Assembly: GCF_900109285.1 (NCBI RefSeq)
Contig: NZ_FNZQ01000001.1
Location: 1,331,001 to 1,395,000, forward strand
DNA: 64,000 bases
Source: Jannaschia helgolandensis
Lineage (GTDB): Bacteria; Pseudomonadota; Alphaproteobacteria; Rhodobacterales; Rhodobacteraceae
Reading direction: 5' to 3'
Shown here: piece by piece, positions 28,914-37,350 of the stretch
Numbering within the stretch: position 1 is the first letter of the stretch
How the letters are laid out: each line of letters opens with the position of its first letter
Position numbers and translations under genes: made by a program
Notes under the pieces: generated by a model
The model's database searches: none
What the model was told of the DNA's origin: nothing
The model's input: only the letters and a program-made list of their open reading frames with translations

Positions 28914-29597
28914 ATGACCTTGCAAGCTGTCTTTTTCGGAGCCATCGGCACACTTGCCGAGACCAGTGAACTGCAACGCCGTGCCTATAATATGGCCTTT
29001 GCCGCCGCTGACCTGGATTGGGTCTGGGATCGGGAAAGCTATGCCCGGATGCTGCGTGAGCCGGGCGGGAAGACCCGCATCCGGACCTATGCCGAACAGG
29101 CGGGCGACCGGGTGGATGCCGCGGCCGTCCACGCCGCGAAACAGATGTATTTCGCCATGCTGCTGGCCCGCGAGGGGGTCGATCTGCGTCCCGGCGTCGG
29201 CGACCTGATCAACGCGGTCCAGGCACGGGGTCTGTTGCTGGCTTTGGTCACCGGCACGGACGCTGCACAGGTAGATGGGTTACTGGCAGCGTTGCCGATT
29301 TCGCGCGATGACTTCGACTGGGTCGGTGACCGGACACGTGCGGCGCGGGGAAAACCTGCGCCCGACCTCTACTACGCGGCGATGGATGATCTGGGCCTGT
29401 TGCCGCACCATGTTCTGGTGATCGAAGACACGCCCGAAAGCGCGCAGGCCGCCGTCGATGCCGGGCTGGCGACCATCGGTTTCGCGGGCGAAGCGGCGCG
29501 GGGCCGGGCCTTTCCGGCAGGCGTCGAGATCGTCGACCGGCTGGACCGGGATCATCTGAACCGAAGCAGCCGGGCCAGTGTCATCGCTGCCGAGTAG
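28914..29597 (+). CDS. HAD-superfamily protein lacking the catalytic aspartates
   Basis: A 227-residue protein with the overall layout of CbbY/phosphoglycolate-phosphatase-type HAD hydrolases: a helical cap (about 18-90) inserted in a Rossmann core. Motif II (LVTGTD), motif III with lysine (RGKPAPDLYY) and motif IV (VIEDTPESAQAAVDAG) are present. Motif I, normally DxDGT, reads FFGAIGTLAET, so both the nucleophile (position 9 is glycine) and the acid/base aspartate (position 11 is isoleucine) are lost. Phosphatase activity is therefore unlikely; a binding or regulatory role is possible. GGGAGGAG precedes the ATG. It lies just upstream of aspS. Confidence 0.83.
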   Translation: MTLQAVFFGAIGTLAETSELQRRAYNMAFAAADLDWVWDRESYARMLREPGGKTRIRTYAEQAGDRVDAAAVHAAKQMYFAMLLAREGVDLRPGVGDLINAVQARGLLLALVTGTDAAQVDGLLAALPISRDDFDWVGDRTRAARGKPAPDLYYAAMDDLGLLPHHVLVIEDTPESAQAAVDAGLATIGFAGEAARGRAFPAGVEIVDRLDRDHLNRSSRASVIAAE

Positions 29598-29598
29598 G

Positions 29599-29656
29599 TT
29601 GACACCCGGCAAGGGGCCGTGTCGATAGGGCCAACCCTGACGACCCCTTGCCGGAG
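29599..29656 (+). promoter_or_regulatory. Hairpin overlapping the aspS ribosome-binding site, with candidate promoter
   Basis: CCGGCAAGGGG (29606-29616) and CCCCTTGCCGG (29644-29654) form a perfect 11-base-pair stem. The right arm overlaps GGAG (29653-29656), the likely aspS ribosome-binding site. A TTGACA lies at 29599-29604, and a weak -10 (around 29622-29627) falls at normal distance. A transcript starting from that promoter would lack the left arm, while read-through from the HAD gene would include it. Confidence 0.5.
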
Positions 29657-29664
29657 ACCCGATC

Positions 29665-31437
29665 ATGCATGCCTTTCGCACCCACACCTGTGCCGGTCTG
29701 ACCAAGGACGATGTGGGTGAAACCGTCCGTTTGTCGGGCTGGGTCCACCGTATTCGCGACCACGGCGGCATCCTGTTCATCGATCTGCGCGACCATTACG
29801 GGATGACGCAGGTCTTGTGTGACCCCGACAGCCCGGTGTTCGCGCAGATGGAGAAAGTGCGTGCCGAATGGTGCATCCGCATCGATGGCACGGTGAAGGC
29901 GCGCGACGCGGAACTGGTGAACCCCAAGATACCGACGGGCGAGATCGAGGTTTTCGTGCGCGATATGGAAGTGCTGGGCGCGGCGGACGAATTGCCGCTG
30001 ATGGTGTTCGGCGATCAGGAATACCCCGAGGAGACGCGGCTGAAGTATCGCTTCCTCGACCTGCGTCGCGAACAGATGCAGAAGAACATGATCCTGCGTT
30101 CAAATGTGGTAAGATCGATCCGTAACCGTATGTGGGAAAAGGGTTTTCACGAATTTCAGACGCCGATCATCACGGCCTCGTCGCCGGAGGGCGCGCGGGA
30201 CTTTATCGTGCCGTCGCGCCTGCATCCGGGCAAGGTTTATGCCCTGCCGCAGGCACCGCAGCAGTTCAAGCAGCTTCTGATGGTGTCGGGGTTCGACAAA
30301 TACTTCCAGATCGCGCCCTGTTTCCGCGACGAGGACCCCCGTGCCGACCGCTCGCCCACCGATTTCTATCAGTTGGACATGGAGATGAGCTTCGTCTCAC
30401 AACAGGATGTTTTCAATACGATTCAGCCCGTGGTCGGCGGGCTGTTCGAGGAGTTCGGGGGCGGTCGCAAGGTCGATGCCGACTGGCCGCTGATTTCCTA
30501 CAAGGATGCGGCGCTGAAATACGGCACCGACAAGCCGGACCTGCGCAACCCGATCGAGATGCAGGACGTGTCCGGGCATTTCAAAGGTTCGGGCTTCGCG
30601 ATCTTCGCGTCTTTGCTGGAGAAAGAGGGTACCGAAATCCGCGCCATTCCCGCGCCGACCGGCGGGTCGCGCAAGTTCTGCGACCGGATGAACAAGTTCG
30701 CGCAGGAGCAGGGTTTGCCGGGGATGGGGTATATTTTCTGGCGTGATCAGGGCGACGGCTTGGAAGCCGCGGGTCCGTTGGCCAAGAACATCGGGCCCGA
30801 GCGGACCGAGGCGATCCGCCAGCAGCTTGGCCTCGGCGTCGGCGACGCCGCGTTCTTCCTCGGCGGCAAGGCCTCCGACTTCGAAGCCGTTGCGGGGCGA
30901 GCGCGCACCGTTATCGGCGAGGAACTGGGTCTGATCGACGAAGACCGCTTCGCCTTTGCGTGGATCGTCGACTTCCCGATGTACGAGCGCGACGACGACG
31001 GCAAGCTGGACTTCAGCCACAACCCGTTCTCCATGCCCCAAGGCGGAATGGAGGCGCTGGAAGGCAAGCCGGAGGACGTGCTGGGATATCAGTATGATCT
31101 GGCCTGCAACGGATATGAGTTGATTTCCGGCGCGATCCGGAACCACCGCCCGGAGATCATGTTCAAGGCGTTCGAACTGGCTGGATACGGCAAGGACGAG
31201 GTGGAAAAGCGGTTCGGCGGCATGGTCAAGGCATTCCGCTATGGCGCGCCACCCCACGGTGGCTGTGCGGCAGGCATCGACCGGATCGTGATGTTGCTGG
31301 CGGACGAGGCGAACATTCGCGAGGTCATCCTGTTCCCGATGAACCAGCGGGCCGAAGACCTGATGATGGGTGCCCCGTCCGAGCCGGTGGCCGGTCAGTT
31401 GATGGAGCTGGGCCTGCGGGTCGTCCCGAAGGACTGA
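29665..31437 (+). CDS. aspS: Aspartyl-tRNA synthetase, probably non-discriminating
   Basis: Class II aminoacyl-tRNA synthetase of 590 residues. It has the N-terminal OB-fold anticodon-binding domain ([20 protein letters not shown]), motif 2 around [19 protein letters not shown], the bacterial GAD insertion (about 285-420) and motif 3 [14 protein letters not shown]. Alphaproteobacterial enzymes usually also charge tRNA-Asn, with GatCAB converting the product to Asn-tRNA; gatC and gatA in this window support that. It is preceded by a hairpin covering its ribosome-binding site and followed by a hairpin at 31454-31492. Confidence 0.96.
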   Translation: MHAFRTHTCAGLTKDDVGETVRLSGWVHRIRDHGGILFIDLRDHYGMTQVLCDPDSPVFAQMEKVRAEWCIRIDGTVKARDAELVNPKIPTGEIEVFVRDMEVLGAADELPLMVFGDQEYPEETRLKYRFLDLRREQMQKNMILRSNVVRSIRNRMWEKGFHEFQTPIITASSPEGARDFIVPSRLHPGKVYALPQAPQQFKQLLMVSGFDKYFQIAPCFRDEDPRADRSPTDFYQLDMEMSFVSQQDVFNTIQPVVGGLFEEFGGGRKVDADWPLISYKDAALKYGTDKPDLRNPIEMQDVSGHFKGSGFAIFASLLEKEGTEIRAIPAPTGGSRKFCDRMNKFAQEQGLPGMGYIFWRDQGDGLEAAGPLAKNIGPERTEAIRQQLGLGVGDAAFFLGGKASDFEAVAGRARTVIGEELGLIDEDRFAFAWIVDFPMYERDDDGKLDFSHNPFSMPQGGMEALEGKPEDVLGYQYDLACNGYELISGAIRNHRPEIMFKAFELAGYGKDEVEKRFGGMVKAFRYGAPPHGGCAAGIDRIVMLLADEANIREVILFPMNQRAEDLMMGAPSEPVAGQLMELGLRVVPKD

Positions 31438-31453
31438 CGCAGGCTGGAACACA

Positions 31454-31492
31454 GGCGCGGCGGCCCCCCTGTGCAAGGGGAAGCCGCGCGCC
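31454..31492 (+). terminator. Probable hairpin after aspS
   Basis: GGCGCGGC (31454-31461) pairs with GCCGCGCGCC (31483-31492), with an inner CCCCT/AGGGG pairing. The following bases, TATCTTGC, are only mildly T-rich, so termination efficiency is uncertain. Confidence 0.4.
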
Positions 31493-31504
31493 TATCTTGC
31501 CGTC

Positions 31505-32851
31505 ATGATCCCCACACTGGCCGCCATTCGCTTTGGAACCGGGTTGTCGCCCGACTTGCCCTCTCCGACCGGGGCCAACGCACTGTTGTCGCGCCTGGGC
31601 GGAGCGGACGAGATGCGGGCGGCCTTTCCGATTGAATCCTGGACGGCGCGGGCCATCGCCATCCGCGACCACGGGCGGCTGCGCCGGGCGCGCCGCGACA
31701 GCGATGCGGCGAACGAAGCGTATCGCGTCGCCGACCGCGCGTTGAACGATGGCTATCACCACGATTTGCGGCAGACGCTGTCGCGTGCCGCGATGACGCG
31801 CGACGGGATGCGCGAACGCCTGCACTGGTTCTGGGCCGGGCATTTCGCCGTGACCGAGGGGCGTGGCGCGTTGCGGCGCAATGTCGGATCATACCATGAC
31901 GAGGCGATCCGACCCTATCTAACGGGCGATTTCGCCACGCTGCTGACGTCGGCGGTGACACATCCGGCGATGGTATCCTATCTGGATCAGAACAAGTCGA
32001 TGGGGCCGAATTCGCCGCGCGGGCGGCGGGGCGGCGGGCTGAACGAAAACCTCGCCCGCGAAGTGCTGGAACTGCATACGCTGGGCGTCGGGGCGGACTA
32101 TACGCAAACCGACGTGCGGGAGTTGGCGGAGCTTCTGACGGGTCTTGATTTCGACAAGGCCGGGCAGGCACGCTTCACTCCGAACATGGCTGAGCCGGGG
32201 GCCGAAACCGTCCTGGGCCGCAGTTACGGCGGCGATCGCCCCAACCGGCATGATATCACCGCCGTCCTGCGCGATCTGGCGGTGCATCCCGCAACGGCGC
32301 GGTATCTGTCGGGCAAGCTGGCCGCGCATTTCGTGGCGGATGTGCCGCCGGGCGATCTGGTAGAGGCGATGGCTGCAACATGGCTGGCGACCAAGGGAAA
32401 CCTGATGGCTGTCTATGGCGCGATGCTGGAGCACCCGGCCGCCTGGGTGCCGGAATTGCGCAAGGTGCGCCGACCGCTGGACATGATGGCGGCGGCGTTG
32501 CGCGCGACGGGGGCGGGGTCCGCGCTGCCGGACCAGACGACGCGCCAGATCCGCAAGCGCGTGACTGAACCGCTGACGGCCATGGGTCAGCCTTGGCTGC
32601 GCCCTGCCGGGCCTGACGGCTGGCCCGAGGAAGCGGAGGCGTGGATCACCCCGCAGGCGCTGGCGGCGCGTCTGGAATGGACGATGGGGTTGGCGGGCCT
32701 TTTGAACCCGGTGCCGGACCCGCGTGCATTCGTGGTGCAGGCGCTGGGACCTCTGGCCGGGCCGCGCACGGTCTTTGCGGCAGAAGCAGCCGAAGATCGG
32801 ATTGCGGGCATAGCACTGGTTCTGTCGTCGCCGGAGTTTCAGCGGAGATGA
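31505..32851 (+). CDS. DUF1800 family protein
   Basis: A 448-residue helical protein of the DUF1800 family. Typical segments are LSRAAMTRDGMRERLHWFWAGHF, a long GRRGGGLNENLAREVLELHTLG and YTQTDVRELAELLTG. The function of the family is unknown. The gene overlaps the following DUF1501 gene by four bases (ATGA), an arrangement seen across many bacteria that suggests a two-component secreted or periplasmic unit. I see no clear signal peptide here. Confidence 0.88.
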   Translation: MIPTLAAIRFGTGLSPDLPSPTGANALLSRLGGADEMRAAFPIESWTARAIAIRDHGRLRRARRDSDAANEAYRVADRALNDGYHHDLRQTLSRAAMTRDGMRERLHWFWAGHFAVTEGRGALRRNVGSYHDEAIRPYLTGDFATLLTSAVTHPAMVSYLDQNKSMGPNSPRGRRGGGLNENLAREVLELHTLGVGADYTQTDVRELAELLTGLDFDKAGQARFTPNMAEPGAETVLGRSYGGDRPNRHDITAVLRDLAVHPATARYLSGKLAAHFVADVPPGDLVEAMAATWLATKGNLMAVYGAMLEHPAAWVPELRKVRRPLDMMAAALRATGAGSALPDQTTRQIRKRVTEPLTAMGQPWLRPAGPDGWPEEAEAWITPQALAARLEWTMGLAGLLNPVPDPRAFVVQALGPLAGPRTVFAAEAAEDRIAGIALVLSSPEFQRR

Positions 32852-34017
32852 GTGCGATGCCCGATGATCTGTCCCGGCGCCGGATGCTGTCGCTGCTGGG
32901 CTGTTCGGCGGCGGCGTTCCCGCTGGCCACGCCGATGGCCTTTGCCGCATTGCCGTCGGACAACCGGCTGGTCGTCGTGATCCTGCGGGGTGCGATGGAC
33001 GGGATGGACGCACTGCAACCCTATGGCGACCCCGATTTGGAGCGGATGCGACCGGGGTTCGATATCGGGCCGGGGGCAGGGGCCTTGGACCTGACCGGAT
33101 TTCACGCGCTGCATCCGGCGATGGCGCCGCTGCTGCCCTTGTGGCGGGACGGGCACCTGGGGTTCGCGCAGGCGGTCAGCACCCCCTATCGGGGCAATCG
33201 CAGCCATTTCGACGCGCAGGACGTGCTGGAGGCGGGGACTGCGGGCGATGTTCCACCGCTGGCGGGGCGCGACGGCTGGCTGAACCGTCTGCTGCCGCTG
33301 ATGCCGGGGGCACAGGGACGGACGGCCTTTGCCGTGGGCCGGGACGAGATGCTGATCCTGCGCGGCCCGGCGGCGCATTCCAGTTGGGCACCGGATGCGC
33401 GGCTGGACATGGCCCCGGCGACGGCGGACCTGTTGCTGCACATTTATCAGGACGACGCGCTGTTTCGCGAAACGGCGACGGCTGCGCTGGGGTTGGCGCG
33501 GGCGACGGGAAACACCGAAGGGCGCGGAACGGATGCTCTGTTCGCCTTTGCCGCCGCGCAGTTGCGGCAGGACGCACGGATCGCGGCGCTGAGCCTTGGC
33601 GGATGGGACAGTCATCGGGGGCAGGCGCGGCAAGTCACGCGTGGGCTGACGGCGCTGAGCGAAGGCGTGCTGCGGCTGAAGGCGGATCTGGGCCCGGAGT
33701 GGGATCGCACGATGATCGTCGCCGTCACCGAATTCGGGCGCACGGCCTTCCAGAACGGCACGCAAGGCACCGATCACGGCACGGGCGGGACGATGATTCT
33801 GGCGGGCGGCGCGCTGAAGGGCGGACAGGTCTGGGGCGATTGGCCCGGTCTGGCCGAGGCGCAGCTTCTGGACCGGCGCGACCTGATGCCGACGCGGGAT
33901 GTGCGGGCCTATCTGGCCTGGGCGCTGCACGGATTGTTCGGAACCGATCGGTCCGCGCTGGCATCGGTGGTTTTTCCGGGACTCGACCTTGGCCCGGACC
34001 CCGGCGTTCTGGCCTAG
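32848..34017 (+). CDS. DUF1501 family protein with Tat signal
   Basis: A 389-residue protein of the DUF1501 family, which has an alkaline-phosphatase/sulfatase-like fold. The N-terminus SRRRMLSLLGCSAAAFPLA is a twin-arginine-type signal followed by an AFAAL cleavage region, so export of the folded protein is likely. Characteristic segments are RGAMDGMDALQPYGD, RSHFDAQDVLEAG and FGRTAFQNGTQGTDHGTGG. The start overlaps the DUF1800 stop; the upstream in-frame extension is inside that gene. Its stop overlaps the GNAT stop on the other strand in a CTAG. Confidence 0.88.
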   Translation: MSAMPDDLSRRRMLSLLGCSAAAFPLATPMAFAALPSDNRLVVVILRGAMDGMDALQPYGDPDLERMRPGFDIGPGAGALDLTGFHALHPAMAPLLPLWRDGHLGFAQAVSTPYRGNRSHFDAQDVLEAGTAGDVPPLAGRDGWLNRLLPLMPGAQGRTAFAVGRDEMLILRGPAAHSSWAPDARLDMAPATADLLLHIYQDDALFRETATAALGLARATGNTEGRGTDALFAFAAAQLRQDARIAALSLGGWDSHRGQARQVTRGLTALSEGVLRLKADLGPEWDRTMIVAVTEFGRTAFQNGTQGTDHGTGGTMILAGGALKGGQVWGDWPGLAEAQLLDRRDLMPTRDVRAYLAWALHGLFGTDRSALASVVFPGLDLGPDPGVLA

Positions 34018-34514
34018 AGTGGCAATTGCATCTTCACGACCGGGAAGGACACACCGCCGCCGATGTCGGCGTCGATGTTCTGCACCGGCATGAAGCCCAG
34101 CCCGGCATAAAAAGACTGCGCCGTCGTTGTCGACAGGCACTCCAACCGATCCAGGCGGGTTGCCCGTGCCTCGGCGAGAACGTGTTTCATCAGGTGTGCG
34201 GCATGGCCCCGACGCAGATGGCGCGGGTCGGTGGCCACATGGCGCACATGTCCGACCGCATCCTCCTGAATTGCCGTCGGATAGCCGCGCGACCAGCCCC
34301 CGACGCAGATCACCTCGCCGTTTTCCTCGATCAGGTGATAGGTGCCACTGGCCAGAAGGTCCGGATTGGACTTCGCAATCAGCGGATGCGCGGCGCGCAG
34401 AGTGGCGGCAGGATAGTCCCGCGCCAGCATCTTCGGATAGACACGCGACAGCAGCGCATCCACCGCCAGACGATCCGACAGGTCGGCGGGCCTGAGGGTC
34501 AGGGTAAGGGTCAT
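34014..34514 (-). CDS. GNAT family N-acetyltransferase
   Basis: A 166-residue acetyltransferase. The acetyl-CoA-binding region is visible as GHVRHVATDPRHLRRGHAAHLM, followed by the LDRLECLSTTTAQSFYAGLG segment typical of the fold. The ATG at 34514 has GGAGGT in front. The acceptor is unknown. Confidence 0.85.
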   Translation of the reverse strand: MTLTLTLRPADLSDRLAVDALLSRVYPKMLARDYPAATLRAAHPLIAKSNPDLLASGTYHLIEENGEVICVGGWSRGYPTAIQEDAVGHVRHVATDPRHLRRGHAAHLMKHVLAEARATRLDRLECLSTTTAQSFYAGLGFMPVQNIDADIGGGVSFPVVKMQLPL

Positions 34515-34531
34515 GAACAACCTCCATTGCG

Positions 34532-34568
34532 AAACAAAAAGAGGCCGTGCGGATAACCGCACGACCTC
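34532..34568 (-). terminator. Intrinsic terminator of rpmG
   Basis: Read on the minus strand, GAGGTCGTGCGG (34568-34557), loop TTAT, and CCGCACGGCCTC (34552-34541) form a 12-position stem with one G-T wobble, directly followed by TTTTTG. This is a textbook Rho-independent terminator placed 34 bases after the L33 stop codon. Confidence 0.85.
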
Positions 34569-34601
34569 TCTCACATTCTCGCAAATAAGGTTAAGAAGCC
34601 C

Positions 34602-34769
34602 TTACTTGATTTTGCCTTCTTTATATTCGACATGTTTCCGCGCAACGGGGTCATACTTCCGCACCGACATCTTCTCGGTCATGGTACGGGCATTCTTCTT
34701 CGTCACGTAGAAGTGGCCGGTGCCGGCCGAGGAATTCAGCCGGATCTTGATCGTGGTTGGCTTCGCCAT
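34602..34769 (-). CDS. rpmG: 50S ribosomal protein L33
   Basis: A 55-residue basic ribosomal protein, [20 protein letters not shown] at the start and [17 protein letters not shown] at the end, the typical zinc-free L33. The two cysteine pairs of the zinc-binding type are absent, as in many Gram-negative L33 proteins. GGAGACACCC precedes the ATG. Confidence 0.96.
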   Translation of the reverse strand: MAKPTTIKIRLNSSAGTGHFYVTKKNARTMTEKMSVRKYDPVARKHVEYKEGKIK

Positions 34770-34856
34770 CTGGGTGTCTCCTGCAACGGGTCGGGGCCGC
34801 GTGGTCGGGCCGCCGCTTAATCCGGAAGCTGCCTTCTAGCCGCTGGACGTGGGGTG

Positions 34857-35258
34857 TCAACCCGAAGCGGATGCCGGTTCGCGGTCCAGATCGACGACAA
34901 TCAGATCGCCTTCCGGGGCCAGCTTCATCCGGACCTGACGCGTGTCATTCCGCTTCTGTGCATAGCTGAGGTCCAGTTTCAGAACGACCACACCTTCGAT
35001 ATGGACGCGGCGCAGGGCAGCCATCACGGCAGGACGCTCGGACGGGTGCCAGAAACTCGCAAAGGCCAACCCGTTCAGATCGTCCTTTTCGTCAAAACCG
35101 AGGTCGCCGAGCAAAGCCGCGCCAAACACGGCGATACGACCATCGCAATGGATCAATCCACGTCGTGATTTTCGGGATTCGAGCAAATCGAGCGCAGCGT
35201 CAGAAAGGGCATCCGGCCCGGACAAGGATGGCAGAGGCGTCTGTTCCATCTGTTCCAT
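34857..35258 (-). CDS. Small PAS-like protein, function unknown
   Basis: A 133-residue soluble protein. The stretch GLIHCDGRIAVFGAALLGDL followed by GLAFASFWHPSERPAVMAAL and the final strands resemble a single PAS domain without an attached output domain. No ligand-binding residues can be named with confidence. It may act as a sensor partner for another protein. A second in-frame ATG at 35249 is a possible start. Confidence 0.5.
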   Translation of the reverse strand: MEQMEQTPLPSLSGPDALSDAALDLLESRKSRRGLIHCDGRIAVFGAALLGDLGFDEKDDLNGLAFASFWHPSERPAVMAALRRVHIEGVVVLKLDLSYAQKRNDTRQVRMKLAPEGDLIVVDLDREPASASG

Positions 35259-35400
35259 CGCAATTCCCGACTTCCTTCATACCCCGATCCCTTAACAGGA
35301 AGAGCCGACACTGACCGTGTGGCAAGTCCGATGGTGCGGATTCGTTAATAATCTTGAGAGCGTCGGCTTAATGTCGCCGATATCGGGTCAAAACAGGATG

Positions 35401-35793
35401 TGCGGGGAGCCTGTAAGCCGGATTCTGTTCCCCGGATCGCTCCGGTTCGACGACCATTCCTCTGGACCGCGAATCGCTTCGCGGCCTCCAGCTGCCAACC
35501 CGGACCCCTTCGGCAAAGCACCGATGCCCGAAGGCGCGGGGTCCCTATTTGGCATTGCTCCCGGTGGGGCTTGCCATGCGGGGAACGTTGCCGCCCCCCC
35601 GGTGGGCTCTTACCCCACCGTTTCACCCTGACCCCCGTCCATTGCAGAGCAATGTCGCGAAGGCGGTCTGTTCTCTGTGGCGCTGTCCGTCGGGTTACCC
35701 CGCCCGGGCGTTACCCGGCACCGTCGCTTTGTGGAGTCCGGACTTTCCTCCCGCAAGGGTTTCCCCCCGCAGGCGGCCGTCCGGCCCCCCGCA
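35401..35793 (-). ncRNA. rnpB: RNase P RNA, bacterial type A
   Basis: Read on the minus strand, the 393-nt sequence has the conserved GAGGAAAGTCCGGACTCC near the 5' end, ACAGAGAACAGACCGCC in the middle, GGGTGAAACGGTGGGGTAAG further on, and GAATCCGGCTTACAGGCTCC near the 3' end. The ends pair as helix P1 (35401-35411 with 35783-35793, with one mismatch). The length is normal for an alphaproteobacterial type A RNA. It is the catalytic subunit for tRNA 5' maturation, with RnpA as protein. Confidence 0.97.
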
Positions 35794-35801
35794 CAAGGGG
35801 C

Positions 35802-35830
35802 GGAGTATGCGGCAGCGCGAGCCGCGTCAA
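35802..35830 (-). promoter_or_regulatory. Candidate rnpB promoter
   Basis: TTGACG (35830-35825), a 17-base spacer and TACTCC (35807-35802) read toward rnpB. The predicted transcription start, about seven bases further, coincides with the 5' end of RNase P RNA deduced from helix P1. Confidence 0.6.
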
Positions 35831-35895
35831 CGAAAATGGCCGCATTGGAAAGATAGGCGATGACTCGAACACAAATATTCGGAAATAGAAGCGGA

Positions 35896-36570
35896 TCAGG
35901 CCGGAAAGCGGTGGGCAAGATCCGCGGCCAGTCCCGCATCAGTCGCGTCGAGGGGACCCTGCGCGCCGGGTCGGAACCGCAGGCGGAAGGCGGCCAGCAG
36001 CGTTTCGTTATCGACGGAGGATGTATAGCCGAAGGTGCGGGCGTGGCGGCGGAAAGCTTCGGGGTCGGCGGGCACTGACCTGGGCCAGACGGCAAGACCG
36101 CGACGGGCAAGACGTTGCCAGTCGAACCGCTTGCCAGGATCGATCTTGCGGCCGGGGGCGCAGTCAGAATGACCGATAACGCCCTGGGGCGGGATGCCGT
36201 ATCGCGCCATCCGGTCGTGCAGGAGGGCTTCGAGAGCGTCCATTTGCGGGGCGGGAAACGGGGAGTGACCGTCGTTTGACAACTCAATGCCCAGCGAGCG
36301 GGAGTTCACGTCGTCCGATCCGCCCCACTGACCCGCACCTGCATGCCATGCCCGCCGGTCGTCGGGGACGAGCCGGGTGATATCGCCGCTTTCTCCGATA
36401 ACGTAGTGGCAGGAGACCTCGGTTTCAGGATCGCACAGGCGCTTGATCGCCGGATTTGGGCCGCCCTGCATTGCCGTGTAGTGGATCAATATGAGGTCAG
36501 GCGCCGCCACACCCCCCTTGCGGGGACCGTGGTTCGGGCTGGGGCAGTCGCGAATGATAAGCGGGCTCAC
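35896..36570 (-). CDS. N-acetylmuramoyl-L-alanine amidase, AmpD-like
   Basis: A 224-residue zinc amidase cleaving the bond between N-acetylmuramic acid and the stem peptide, for murein recycling or remodelling. LILIHYTAM gives the first zinc histidine, RRAWHAGAGQWGG a further conserved histidine, and VIGHSDCAPGRKIDPG the late His...Asp/Lys site. It begins with a GTG that overlaps the stop of the upstream Excalibur gene (GTGA). No signal peptide is visible, which fits a cytoplasmic AmpD-type enzyme. Confidence 0.88.
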   Translation of the reverse strand: MSPLIIRDCPSPNHGPRKGGVAAPDLILIHYTAMQGGPNPAIKRLCDPETEVSCHYVIGESGDITRLVPDDRRAWHAGAGQWGGSDDVNSRSLGIELSNDGHSPFPAPQMDALEALLHDRMARYGIPPQGVIGHSDCAPGRKIDPGKRFDWQRLARRGLAVWPRSVPADPEAFRRHARTFGYTSSVDNETLLAAFRLRFRPGAQGPLDATDAGLAADLAHRFPA

Positions 36571-37322
36571 TGGTTTTGGACGAGGTCCCGCACGACCTGC
36601 GGATCCCAGGCGCAGGCGTTGCCGTCGCCATCGGGGTCGAGGCCCAGTTTGTCGCGGTCCGGTCCACCGGCGGCGAGGAAATCTTCCTGGGCGATGTCGT
36701 CGCTGCGGTAGTTTTGACATTTCACGGCCGCGGCCCGTTCCGAGGCGCGAAATCCGCGACGATAGGCTCCGCTCGTGCCGACGGGCCGCGACGGGCCGAG
36801 GGCGTAGGCGAAGATGTTCGGCCCGGTCGAGTCGGGGCGTTGCAACTCGGTCGGTGTGACCAGCTGATATCGCTGGCGCGCGGCGCGCAGGCGTTCGGCG
36901 TCGGCGGCCATGTCACGCTGTGCGGTGACGGCATTGAAATCCTGTTCACGGCTGATCGACGGATTATCACGGTCAAGGTTGAGATCGGTCGATGCCGTCG
37001 TGATCGTTTGCGGCTGCTGCGCGGGGGATGTCGTCGGGGATGTCGTTGCCGCCGGTCGACCAAGGGCCACGCGGGTCTGGCTGGCCAGGTCTTCGGCTTC
37101 GGACGGGGCGGCGGAGGCGACCGCGGTGCCGGGCGCGGGCGGGAGGACCGAGGCCTGCGGTCTCAACGGGGATTGCCCGCTCAACTGTGCGTCGCGCCGC
37201 TGCGCAATCTGTTCGGGCGTATCGAAGCCTACGCCGCGCGCGCCGCTTTCGGGCAGGGGCGGTTCGCACGCTGTAACAAGTGTCGCGGCCGCTAGGCCAA
37301 CAATGATCCTGATCGTCCGCAT
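36567..37322 (-). CDS. Lipoprotein with Excalibur calcium-binding domain
   Basis: A 251-residue envelope protein. From the ATG at 37322 it has a lipoprotein signal (IIVGLAAATLVTAC, with the cysteine as lipidation site), a long low-complexity region rich in alanine, threonine and glutamine, and a C-terminal Excalibur motif where LDPDGDGNACAWDP supplies the DxDxDGxxC calcium loop. It may link to peptidoglycan together with the amidase gene, which it overlaps by four bases. Confidence 0.85.
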   Translation of the reverse strand: MRTIRIIVGLAAATLVTACEPPLPESGARGVGFDTPEQIAQRRDAQLSGQSPLRPQASVLPPAPGTAVASAAPSEAEDLASQTRVALGRPAATTSPTTSPAQQPQTITTASTDLNLDRDNPSISREQDFNAVTAQRDMAADAERLRAARQRYQLVTPTELQRPDSTGPNIFAYALGPSRPVGTSGAYRRGFRASERAAAVKCQNYRSDDIAQEDFLAAGGPDRDKLGLDPDGDGNACAWDPQVVRDLVQNQ

Positions 37323-37350
37323 GTCTGCCCCGACGTTTGTTTTGCGATCC

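Noticed and set aside
32839-34584. 581-codon minus-strand frame opposite the DUF1501 gene
   Set aside because: Antisense shadow of a recognisable gene; the translation is low-complexity and Arg/Pro/Gln-rich.
35845-35890. Possible minus-strand tRNA T-arm (GTTCGAGTC)
   Set aside because: The flanking stem bases do not pair, and no acceptor, D or anticodon arm can be drawn.
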